Source of the DNA: CAYLNK01 sp964384675
Lineage (GTDB): Bacteria > Acidobacteriota > Thermoanaerobaculia > UBA5066
Length of the DNA stretch: 24,854 bases
Reading direction: 5' to 3'
Assembly (NCBI GenBank): GCA_964384675.1
Contig: CAYLNK010000061.1
Coordinates: 1 to 24,854 of the forward strand
Shown here in pieces: positions 8,630-14,901 of the stretch (within the stretch, counting starts at the first letter, position 1; each line of letters begins with the position of its first letter). The notes below the pieces were generated by a model. That model made no database searches and was not told the DNA's origin. It saw only the letters and a list, made by a program, of their open reading frames with translations. A program made the position numbers and the translations under genes.

Positions 8630-8720
8630 CTCGTCGCGACCTCGTGAGTGAATCGGTGCGGGAGTATACGAACAGCGGAGCTCGGCGGAGCCGTCTGGAC
8701 AGGCAGAGCGCCGCGGCAGC

Positions 8721-8749
8721 TTCCTAAAAGGCCACCGCCGACATATAGT
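8721..8749 (+). promoter_or_regulatory. Possible promoter for the bactofilin gene
   Basis: TTCCTA (8721-8726), 17 bases, TATAGT (8744-8749). The hexamer pair and spacing fit a sigma70-type promoter in the divergent gap between the 487-aa gene and the bactofilin gene. The -10 ends 14 bases before the ATG, implying a very short leader. Confidence 0.4.
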
Positions 8750-8763
8750 CGGCCGGACTCTCG

Positions 8764-9252
8764 ATGGCGCTATTCGGAAAGAGCGCTCCTCGCCCCGAGG
8801 AGACCGACAGGAACCGCCCGGCCCCGGGCGTTCCGATGCCGCCGCCGATGCGGCAGGACCCCCCACGAACGGAGGCGAAGACGGCCGTGATCGGACCTCA
8901 CGTCAGGATCCAGGGCGAGCTCTCGGCCGACGAGGACGTCGTCATCGAGGGCCGCGTCGAAGGGAAGATCGCGGTCACGAAGTCCGTCCGCGTCGGCAAC
9001 AACGCGCAGGTGAACGCCGAGGTGAAGGGGCAGAGCGTCGTGATCGCGGGCCGCGTCGTCGGCAACGTCACCGCGGTCGAGCGGGTGGAGATCCTTCCCA
9101 CGGGCTCGCTCGAGGGGAACATCCGCGCCCCGAAGATCGTCATCGCCGAGGGGGCCCAGTTCAAGGGAAGCGTCGACATGGGCGGCAAGCCGCCCGCTCC
9201 CGAGAGCGCGCCGGCCGCCAAGCCCGGCAACCCGGGCGCGCCGAAGCCGTAG
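8764..9252 (+). CDS. Bactofilin family cytoskeletal protein
   Basis: 162 aa. A Pro-rich tail (about 10-36) precedes the bactofilin beta-helix core (about 40-145), seen as repeating short strands with glycine turns: IGPHVRIQGELSADEDVVIEGRVEG, then IAGRVVGNVTAVERVEILPTGSLEGNI, then IVIAEGAQFKGSVDM. A Pro/Ala-rich C-terminal tail follows. Core plus disordered tails is the standard bactofilin layout and the length is typical. Bactofilins polymerise without nucleotide on the inner face of the membrane and position cell-wall or polar machinery in Caulobacter, Myxococcus and Helicobacter. The aldehyde dehydrogenase gene starts 13 bases downstream, so the two may be co-transcribed although they have no known link. 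Confidence 0.92.
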   Translation: MALFGKSAPRPEETDRNRPAPGVPMPPPMRQDPPRTEAKTAVIGPHVRIQGELSADEDVVIEGRVEGKIAVTKSVRVGNNAQVNAEVKGQSVVIAGRVVGNVTAVERVEILPTGSLEGNIRAPKIVIAEGAQFKGSVDMGGKPPAPESAPAAKPGNPGAPKP

Positions 9253-9265
9253 AGGGAGTCCCGGC

Positions 9266-10804
9266 ATGGCGACGAACGTGGCCGTCTACCGGAACTTCGT
9301 GAACGGGGAGTGGGTTCCGGCGAAGTCGGGCCGCCTGTTCGAGAGCCGTAACCCGGCGGACGTCACGGACTGCGTCGGGCGCTTCGCGGACTCCGACGAG
9401 CGCGACGTGAAGGCGGCGGTGGACGCGGCCGCCGAGGCGTACCGTAGCTGGCGCCTGGTGCCCGGCCCGCAGCGCGGCGAGATCCTCTACCGCCTCGGAG
9501 AGATCCTGCGCGAGCGGAAGGACCGCTACAGCCGCGACATGACCCGGGAGATGGGAAAGGTCCTCCGCGAGTCCGGCGGCGACGTCCAGGAAGCGATCGA
9601 CATGGCGTACCTGATGGGCGGTGAGGGCCGGCGCCTGCACGGGCAGACCACACCCTCCGAGCTGCCGGACAAGTTCGCCATGTCGGTCCGATCGCCGATC
9701 GGCGTCTGCGGCTTCATCACACCGTGGAACTTCCCGATGGCGATCCCCGCCTGGAAGACCACGGCCGCCCTGGTCTGCGGGAACACCGTCGTGGTGAAGC
9801 CGGCGACCGACACGCCGCTCTCGGCGCTGAACCTCGCGCAGGCGCTCCAGGACGCCGGCCTCCCGAAGGGGGTCTTCAACGTCGTGACGGGCGGCGGGAC
9901 GAAGTGCGGCCTGCCGCTGGTGAAGGACCCGCGCGTCAAGGTGATCTCGTTCACCGGTTCGACGCAAGTGGGGAAGACCATCAACGAGGCGTGCGCGCCG
10001 GAGTTCAAGCACGTCCACCTCGAGATGGGCGGGAAGAACCCGATCCTCGTCATGGACGACGCCGACCTCTCCCTCGCGGTGGACGGCGCCATCTGGGGCG
10101 CCTTCGGCACCAGCGGCCAGCGCTGCACGGCCGCGTCGCGCCTCCTCGTGCACAAGAAGGTCGTCCGGAAGTTCACGGCGATGCTCGCGGAGCGGGCCGC
10201 GGCCCTGAAGGTGGGGAACGGGCTCGACCCCTCGAACGAGATGGGCCCCTCGATCAACGAGAGCCAGCTCGACACCGTCCTCGACTACATCTCGATCGGC
10301 AAGGCCGAGGGCGCGAAGATCGTCGCCGGCGGCCGGCGTCTCGCGGGCAAGGGGCACGAGAAGGGGTGGTTCGTGGCTCCGACCGTCTTCGGCAACGGGC
10401 ACCGCGACATGCGGATCGCCCGCGAGGAGATCTTCGGGCCGGTCACCGTCGTCATCCCGGTGGACTCGCTCGAGGAGGCGATCGACGTCGCGAACGACTC
10501 GGAGTTCGGCCTCTCGTCCGCGATCTTCACGAAGGACGTGAGCAAGGCGTTCACCGCGATGCGCGACCTCGAGGCCGGGATCTTCTACGTCAACCTGCCC
10601 ACGATCGGCGCCGAGACCCACCTCCCGTTCGGCGGCACCAAGAAGACCGGCAACGGGCACCGCGAGGCGGGACTCGCGGCGCTCGACGTCTTCAGCGAGT
10701 GGAAGTCGATCTACGTCGACTACTCCGGGAAGATCCAGAAGGCCCAGATCGACGTGCCGGCCGGTCAGGACGGCGCGCCCGCCTCGAAGAAGCGGAAGAA
10801 GTAG
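9266..10804 (+). CDS. NAD(P)-dependent aldehyde dehydrogenase
   Basis: 512 aa, full-length member of the ALDH superfamily, cytosolic. Catalytic residues are present: Asn155 in ITPWNFP, Lys178 in VVVKPA, general base Glu253 in HLEMGGKN, nucleophile Cys287 in GQRCTAASR, and the EEIFGPV motif at 387-393. The FTGSTQVGK segment (229-237) is the cofactor loop. The enzyme oxidises an aldehyde to its carboxylate. Its sequence style (MGGEGRRLHGQTTPSE, NLPTIGAETHLPFGGTKKTGNG) resembles the ketoglutarate-semialdehyde / aminoadipate-semialdehyde side of the family, but the substrate cannot be fixed by eye. A GGGAG Shine-Dalgarno sequence precedes the ATG. Alanine dehydrogenase follows after 56 bases, which points to amino-acid breakdown. 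Confidence 0.94.
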   Translation: MATNVAVYRNFVNGEWVPAKSGRLFESRNPADVTDCVGRFADSDERDVKAAVDAAAEAYRSWRLVPGPQRGEILYRLGEILRERKDRYSRDMTREMGKVLRESGGDVQEAIDMAYLMGGEGRRLHGQTTPSELPDKFAMSVRSPIGVCGFITPWNFPMAIPAWKTTAALVCGNTVVVKPATDTPLSALNLAQALQDAGLPKGVFNVVTGGGTKCGLPLVKDPRVKVISFTGSTQVGKTINEACAPEFKHVHLEMGGKNPILVMDDADLSLAVDGAIWGAFGTSGQRCTAASRLLVHKKVVRKFTAMLAERAAALKVGNGLDPSNEMGPSINESQLDTVLDYISIGKAEGAKIVAGGRRLAGKGHEKGWFVAPTVFGNGHRDMRIAREEIFGPVTVVIPVDSLEEAIDVANDSEFGLSSAIFTKDVSKAFTAMRDLEAGIFYVNLPTIGAETHLPFGGTKKTGNGHREAGLAALDVFSEWKSIYVDYSGKIQKAQIDVPAGQDGAPASKKRKK

Positions 10805-10860
10805 CACCCGGAACAACCACGACAGACGTTCTGGGCCAGTCGCCCAGGAGGACGAGACGC

Positions 10861-11991
10861 ATGAAAGTCGGGCTTCCCAAGGAGATCAAGGACAACGAGT
10901 TCCGCGTCGGCATGGTGCCGGCGGGGGTCAAGGCGCTGACGTCCGAGGGGCACGAGGTGCTCGTCGAGACGAACGCGGGCTCCGGCTCCGGCTTCACGGA
11001 CGACGAGTACCGCGCCGCCGGCGCGACGATCGGTCCGAACGCCGACGAGGTGTGGGGCTGGGCCGAGATGATCGTCAAGGTCAAGGAGCCGATCGCCCCG
11101 GAGTATCCGCGGCTGAAGCCCGATCTCCTCCTGTTCACCTATCTCCACCTCGCGCCCGACGCGAAGCAGACCGACGCGCTGGTGGAGAAGAAGGTCACCG
11201 GCGTCGCCTACGAGACGATCGTCGGCCGGCAGGGCGGCTTGCCGCTCCTGACCCCGATGTCCGAGGTGGCCGGCCGGATGTCGGTCCAGGTCGGCGCCAA
11301 CTACCTGATGAAGCCGAACGGCGGCCGCGGCATCCTCCTCGGCGGCGTTCCCGGCGTGGCGCCGGGCGAGGTCGTCATCATCGGCGGCGGCGTGGTCGGC
11401 CTGAACGCCGCGAAGATGGCCGTCGGCCTCGGCGCCCGCGTCACGATCCTGGAGACCTCGGCCGAGCGGATGGCCTACCTCGACGACATCTTCGGCAGCC
11501 GGGTCGTCTGCCTGGCCTCGAACCCGTACACCCTGGCGGAGGGCGTCGCCCACGCGGACGTCCTGGTCGGAGCCGTGCTCATCCCCGGCGCGGCGGCCCC
11601 GAAGCTGGTGACGCGCCCGATGATCGGCACGATGAAGAAGGGCTCGGTCGTGGTCGACGTGGCCGTCGATCAGGGCGGCTGCTTCGAGACCACGCACGCC
11701 ACCACCCACTCCAACCCCGTCTACGACATCGACGGCGTCACCCACTACTGCGTCGCGAACATGCCGGGCGCCGTCCCGCGCACCTCCACGCTGGCGCTCA
11801 CGAACGTCACCTTGCCGTACGCCCTCAAGCTCGCGCGGCTCGGCCTCCGCGAGGCGATCCGTCGCGATCCCGGCCTGAAGGAAGGCGTCAACACCTTCGC
11901 GGGACACATCACCTGCGCCCCGGTCGCGCAGGCGCAGAAGAAGGACTACACCCCGCTCGACCAGCTCCTCGGCTGGGGCGGAAACAGCTGA
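10861..11991 (+). CDS. ald: Alanine dehydrogenase
   Basis: 376 aa, close to the usual 370. It interconverts L-alanine and pyruvate plus ammonia with NAD(H). Key residues sit at their canonical numbers: Arg15 (DNEFRVG), Lys75 (KVKEP) and His96 (YLHLA) for pyruvate binding and catalysis, and Asp270 (VDVAVD). The Rossmann motif is GGGVVGLNAAKMA (175-187). The C-terminus (NTFAGHITCAPVA) is typical of the family. AGGAGG about 10 bases before the ATG is a strong ribosome binding site. The gene follows the aldehyde dehydrogenase and is followed by a strong hairpin, so it is probably the last gene of this transcript. Confidence 0.96.
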   Translation: MKVGLPKEIKDNEFRVGMVPAGVKALTSEGHEVLVETNAGSGSGFTDDEYRAAGATIGPNADEVWGWAEMIVKVKEPIAPEYPRLKPDLLLFTYLHLAPDAKQTDALVEKKVTGVAYETIVGRQGGLPLLTPMSEVAGRMSVQVGANYLMKPNGGRGILLGGVPGVAPGEVVIIGGGVVGLNAAKMAVGLGARVTILETSAERMAYLDDIFGSRVVCLASNPYTLAEGVAHADVLVGAVLIPGAAAPKLVTRPMIGTMKKGSVVVDVAVDQGGCFETTHATTHSNPVYDIDGVTHYCVANMPGAVPRTSTLALTNVTLPYALKLARLGLREAIRRDPGLKEGVNTFAGHITCAPVAQAQKKDYTPLDQLLGWGGNS

Positions 11992-11999
11992 CCACGTCC

Positions 12000-12026
12000 C
12001 GGGGAGCCCGGGCGCCGGGCTCCCCG
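12000..12026 (+). terminator. Strong GC hairpin after ald
   Basis: A 12-bp perfect stem (12000-12011 with 12015-12026, left arm CGGGGAGCCCGG) and a 3-base GCG loop begin 9 bases after the ald stop. No T-run follows (AACCCC), so it would be a U-tract-less or Rho-assisted terminator. It separates ald from the ACP/KAS III pair. Confidence 0.6.
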
Positions 12027-12079
12027 AACCCCTCCACCCGCCCCGACCCCCGCTGGCGGCCGGTTTGCTACGGCACCGC

Positions 12080-12102
12080 GTGAAGCCGGTCACAGGCTTC
12101 GT
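12080..12102 (+). promoter_or_regulatory. Hairpin just upstream of the ACP ribosome binding site
   Basis: GAAGCC (12082-12087) pairs with GGCTTC (12095-12100), with two flanking G-T pairs and a 7-base loop. It directly precedes the purine-rich GGGGGAAGG ribosome binding site and could affect translation of the ACP gene. It matches no riboswitch class I know; chance is possible. Confidence 0.3.
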
Positions 12103-12119
12103 GGGGGAAGGCAAATAGC

Positions 12120-12371
12120 ATGAGCACCATGACGGTCACACACGACAGGATCCGCGAGGCGCTGGCCCCGTTCGCCCTCGCGCCGCTACCCGACGACCCC
12201 GACGCCTCGCTCTTCGACGGCGGCGTGATCGACTCCTTCGGCCTGATGGACGCGATCGCCAGCCTCGAGAAGGTGTTCGACGTGTCGGTCCCGGACTCCG
12301 ACCTGAACCCGCGCCGATTCGAGACGCTGGGGAAGATCGAGCGGTATTTCGAGGCCCGCGCCCGGGCGTGA
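12120..12371 (+). CDS. Acyl carrier protein (phosphopantetheine-binding)
   Basis: 83 aa, the size of a free-standing carrier protein. Ser39 in GVIDSFGLMDAI is the predicted 4'-phosphopantetheine attachment site; the usual DSL is DSF here. The following helix (IASLEKVFDVSVPDSDL) and end (FETLGKIERYFEARAR) match the ACP fold and are closer to DltC-like or specialised ACPs than to the housekeeping AcpP. GGGGGAAGG about 8 bases before the ATG serves as ribosome binding site; a second in-frame ATG (12129) is possible. The KAS III-like gene starts 4 bases after the stop, so the two probably act together, with this ACP carrying the acyl chain. Confidence 0.92.
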   Translation: MSTMTVTHDRIREALAPFALAPLPDDPDASLFDGGVIDSFGLMDAIASLEKVFDVSVPDSDLNPRRFETLGKIERYFEARARA

Positions 12372-12375
12372 GCCG

Positions 12376-13305
12376 GTGACGAGCCTGGTCGGCTTCGGCG
12401 CCGCCGTGCCGGAGCGCGTCGTCGCGAACGCCGAGCTGGCGGAGAGCCTGGGCGTCACCGAGGAGTGGATCCTGCAGGCCTGCGGCATCCGCGAGAGGCG
12501 GTACGTGGCGCCGGGGGAGACGGGGGTCGATCTCGCGGAGCGAGCCGCGAACGCCGCGCTCGGCGACGCCGGGCTCACCGGGGCGGACCTGCGCGGGATC
12601 GTGGTCGGGAGCGGTACCGCACCGCGCGCCTTTCCCGGGATCTCCGCCGATCTCCAGAAGCGCCTCGGGGCGGCCGGTGGTCCCGCGTTCGACGTCCCGC
12701 TCGCCAGCGTGGGCGGGCTCTTCGCCCTGGCCCTCGCGCAGGACCTCGCCCCGCGCTACGGCCCGATCCTCGTCGTCGGTGCGGACGTGATGTCCGCGGT
12801 CGTGGAGCGTCCACCCCGAGGCAAGGAGACGGCGATCCTCTTCGGCGACGGCGCGGGCGCCTGCATCGTCGCCCCGGGCGACGGCGGCCCGCACCGGCTG
12901 GTCGACGTGAGGATCGCGAGCGACGGGACGTTTACCGACGACCTCGCGCTCCTGCCCGGCGCGGCGCTCACGATGAACGGACGGCAGGTGATCCTGCAGG
13001 CGAACCGGAAGCTCCAGGCGGCCGTGAACGACGTCGTGACCCGGAACGGGCTCACGCTCGCCGACATCGACCTCTTCGTTTTCCACCAGGCGAACCGGAA
13101 TCTCCTCGCGCAGGTGGGGAAGTCGTTGAAGCTCGACGAGTCGAAGGTGTTCCTCAACATCGAGCGGCTCGGGAACACCTCTGCCGCCTCGTTCCTCATC
13201 GCGCTCACGGAGGCGCACTCGACCGGGGCTCTGCGGCCGGGCGGCCGTGCCGTCGTGGCCGCGTTCGGGGCGGGGTTCTCGTGGGGGGCCGGGCTCATCG
13301 CGTAG
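12376..13305 (+). CDS. KAS III (FabH-like) thiolase-fold enzyme with Ser in place of the catalytic Cys
   Basis: 309 aa from a GTG start 4 bases after the ACP stop; FabH is about 317 aa. The thiolase fold is complete: N-terminal GFGAAVPERVVAN, TEEWILQACGIRERRYV, the GDGAGACIV loop and the C-terminal AFGAGFSWGAGLI. The active-site His (His237 in VFHQANRNLL) and Asn (Asn267 in RLGNTSAASF) are intact. In the nucleophile segment (FDVPLASVGGLFAL) the position of the FabH Cys is Ser111, codon AGC at 12706-12708. DpsC of daunorubicin biosynthesis is a known KAS III-like enzyme using Ser here for acyl transfer. I infer an acyl-CoA-to-ACP acyltransferase or atypical ketosynthase for a specialised product, not bulk fatty-acid initiation. 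No other pathway gene follows. Confidence 0.88.
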   Translation: MTSLVGFGAAVPERVVANAELAESLGVTEEWILQACGIRERRYVAPGETGVDLAERAANAALGDAGLTGADLRGIVVGSGTAPRAFPGISADLQKRLGAAGGPAFDVPLASVGGLFALALAQDLAPRYGPILVVGADVMSAVVERPPRGKETAILFGDGAGACIVAPGDGGPHRLVDVRIASDGTFTDDLALLPGAALTMNGRQVILQANRKLQAAVNDVVTRNGLTLADIDLFVFHQANRNLLAQVGKSLKLDESKVFLNIERLGNTSAASFLIALTEAHSTGALRPGGRAVVAAFGAGFSWGAGLIA

Positions 13306-13378
13306 CTCGTCGTCGGGCCTTCGATCCGCCGGGGCGGAGGGCGATCACCTCGTGCGGCCGCTGCGCCGAGCCACCCTA

Positions 13379-13435
13379 TCTCCCCCGAAACTGCTGTCTG
13401 AGGCTGAGTCGATCGGCCCGCAGTTTCGGGGGAGA
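13379..13435. repeat. 16-bp-arm inverted repeat
   Basis: TCTCCCCCGAAACTGC (13379-13394) is perfectly complementary to 13420-13435 across a 25-base loop. It sits 10 bases left of the larger structured repeat and has a similar design (a C-run arm going into an A/T-rich part), but its sequence is different. Confidence 0.8.
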
Positions 13436-13445
13436 CTTCCGCTCC

Positions 13446-13699
13446 GCGCCGATCCGGGAGCGGGCGCTCGCCAGTTTCCCCGAGGATTCGCCACAGATAT
13501 TCCTGAGACGGCAGCGAATCCTCGGGGAAAAACTCGCCCCTCGGGGCCTGTTCAGCGCGTCACCGGCATCGTTCGTCTGGCCCCGGGGGCTCAGACAACG
13601 GCGAGCTTTGCCCCGCTCCCGGATCGGCGCTCGCGAGCGGGTCCCGGCTCGTGCTCGGACGGCCGCCCGAGGCGACCGCCCCCCGCCCCGGCTCGAGGC
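13446..13699 (+). repeat. Structured dispersed repeat, copy A
   Basis: This copy is an imperfect match to the reverse complement of 19898-20132. Shared parts include a perfect 28-nt block (13521-13548 here, 20049-20076 there) and a 17-nt block (13577-13593 here, 20002-20018 there). Inner hairpin: TTTCCCCGAGGATTCGC at 13475-13491 pairs perfectly with 13514-13530 (22-base loop). Outer stem: 13446-13464 pairs perfectly over 19 bp with 13612-13630 and encloses the inner hairpin. Indels of 1 and 2 bases between copies break every reading frame, so it is not a shared protein. Edges are approximate. Confidence 0.8.
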
Positions 13700-14157
13700 T
13701 GCGGTACCCGTCAGTCAGGGATCGTGAGGGGCCCCAAGCGGTGCAAACCACCACCAACTACAGTCCCACACGGCCCGCGAATCTGGCCTCCAGGCTGTGT
13801 AAATTCTCGGCGGGCACGATGAGTGTCTTGGCTCGCCATGGCTGGGGCCCCTTTGTCCCAGACGCGTGTAAGGCACTGAGCTTCTGAGGCTTCGGCGGCT
13901 GCGAAGGCACAAGGTCCTGGCCTTCTGGCCTGGCGGGCTCTCACGGTTCACCTGCATCATGGATGGAACGCCCGGCCCGAGCCGAACTTGACGATTGTCC
14001 CCGGGGCGGCAACCTCTGCTCCTCGAGGGGACTGTTGAACCAGCCAACATGGAGGTGCACGCGCCAAGCGTGATCGATGCCCCGTGTGTGGTCGGCAGCC
14101 TTCGCGGCTGGCCAATCAATACGGTGTTCTGACCCGCGCTCCAGCTTGGAGGTGCTT

Positions 14158-14901
14158 GTGTGTAGCGCTCATACCGCGCGAATCGCTGTACTTGTCTTCA
14201 TGACACTCGTGCTCTCGACACGAACAGCGACTGCGGTCGATCCCATGCCATTCGCCCAGAATCCGTCCCTCACCATGTACCCATGCGACAGCGCACAACA
14301 TCCCTGCAATTCCTGCGGGCAGTTCACACGCGACCAAGCACTCCAGCTGCAGCTCGCGCAGCGCAGTGGACGAAGCACGGAATCCCCGAACCACCCTTAC
14401 GGGATCTGCCCGGGGAACCACAGCTGGTGCAAGCTCGACCCAACGGTCAAGTCTCCGAGCTTCCTCTTTACGCACGACGCGTCGGGGAATCCCGTCGTGC
14501 AGCTCTCGGTCGAATACGATCTCCCAAACAACTACTGCCTCGTCTGGGATCAGTCGGACTCCTGCCACGCCAGCTACTGGCCTGTCCCCGAGGTCTTCCT
14601 GAGCCACCTCACACGCCTCGAGCTCTACGTCGGAGAGGGGCTCGACAAGACGCGCATTTTCAACGTGCCCGCGGTCTTCGAGAACGGTGTCTCGATGCCA
14701 ACGGTCGAAGCGCCGTGCGACGGCAGCACCGCGACGTACACGGTCGTCGTGACGAACGGCGGAGGCTTCTCGGAGTGCGCCGAAGTCACGACGGCCAGCG
14801 TCGAGATTCCGGTCACCTTTCCAGCCTCTACGAGCCCCTTCTGCCGCGGCGATCTACGACCGTGCGGCGGATGTGATCCGACAAACGGAGGTGCACAGTG
14901 A
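14158..14901 (+). CDS. Secreted Cys-rich protein of unknown function, coupled to the RHS gene
   Basis: 247 aa from GTG 14158, chosen because GGAGG lies 5 bases upstream and because it gives a clean signal peptide: MCSAHTAR, a hydrophobic core (IAVLVFMTLVLS), then a cut near TATA-VDP. The mature protein has about fifteen cysteines, many in close sets (CDSAQHPCNSC, CPGNHSWC, CRGDLRPCGGC), suggesting disulfides outside the cytoplasm. The middle (SFLFTHDASGNPVVQLSVEYDLPNNYC and later strands) looks beta-rich. I recognise no family. Its TGA overlaps the GTG of the RHS gene by 4 bases, so the two are made together and may act together. Codon use is richer in A and T than the genes outside the island, pointing to transfer. 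Confidence 0.75.
   Translation: MCSAHTARIAVLVFMTLVLSTRTATAVDPMPFAQNPSLTMYPCDSAQHPCNSCGQFTRDQALQLQLAQRSGRSTESPNHPYGICPGNHSWCKLDPTVKSPSFLFTHDASGNPVVQLSVEYDLPNNYCLVWDQSDSCHASYWPVPEVFLSHLTRLELYVGEGLDKTRIFNVPAVFENGVSMPTVEAPCDGSTATYTVVVTNGGGFSECAEVTTASVEIPVTFPASTSPFCRGDLRPCGGCDPTNGGAQ

Larger units (their letters stand above)
13306..14157. other. 852-bp non-coding stretch with hairpin repeats and the left edge of the low-GC island
   Basis: Between the KAS III gene and the Cys-rich secreted gene I find no supported gene. The left part (to about 13700) is GC-rich and made of inverted repeats (13379-13435 and the repeat copy at 13446-13699). From about 13730 the base composition falls and the sequence resembles the island. 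Several open frames here lack ribosome binding sites and recognisable protein character. The right part may be decayed mobile DNA; I cannot identify it. Confidence 0.6.

Noticed and set aside
13446..13699. Integron attC sites or a CRISPR array as explanation of the hairpin repeats
   Set aside because: No GTTRRRY core sites or integrase, and no evenly spaced short repeats with unique spacers.
13247..13822. Open frames across repeat copy A and the matching minus-strand frames across copy B that share a TGIV-LAPGAQT peptide
   Set aside because: The peptide match comes from the nucleotide repeat. Indels of 1 and 2 bases between the copies shift frames on either side, so no common protein is kept.
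13715..14119. Minus-strand open frame of 134 codons in the left part of the island
   Set aside because: No ribosome binding site, no recognisable domain, unusual composition, and overlapping frames on both strands are equally open. Possible decayed mobile DNA, but unsupported.
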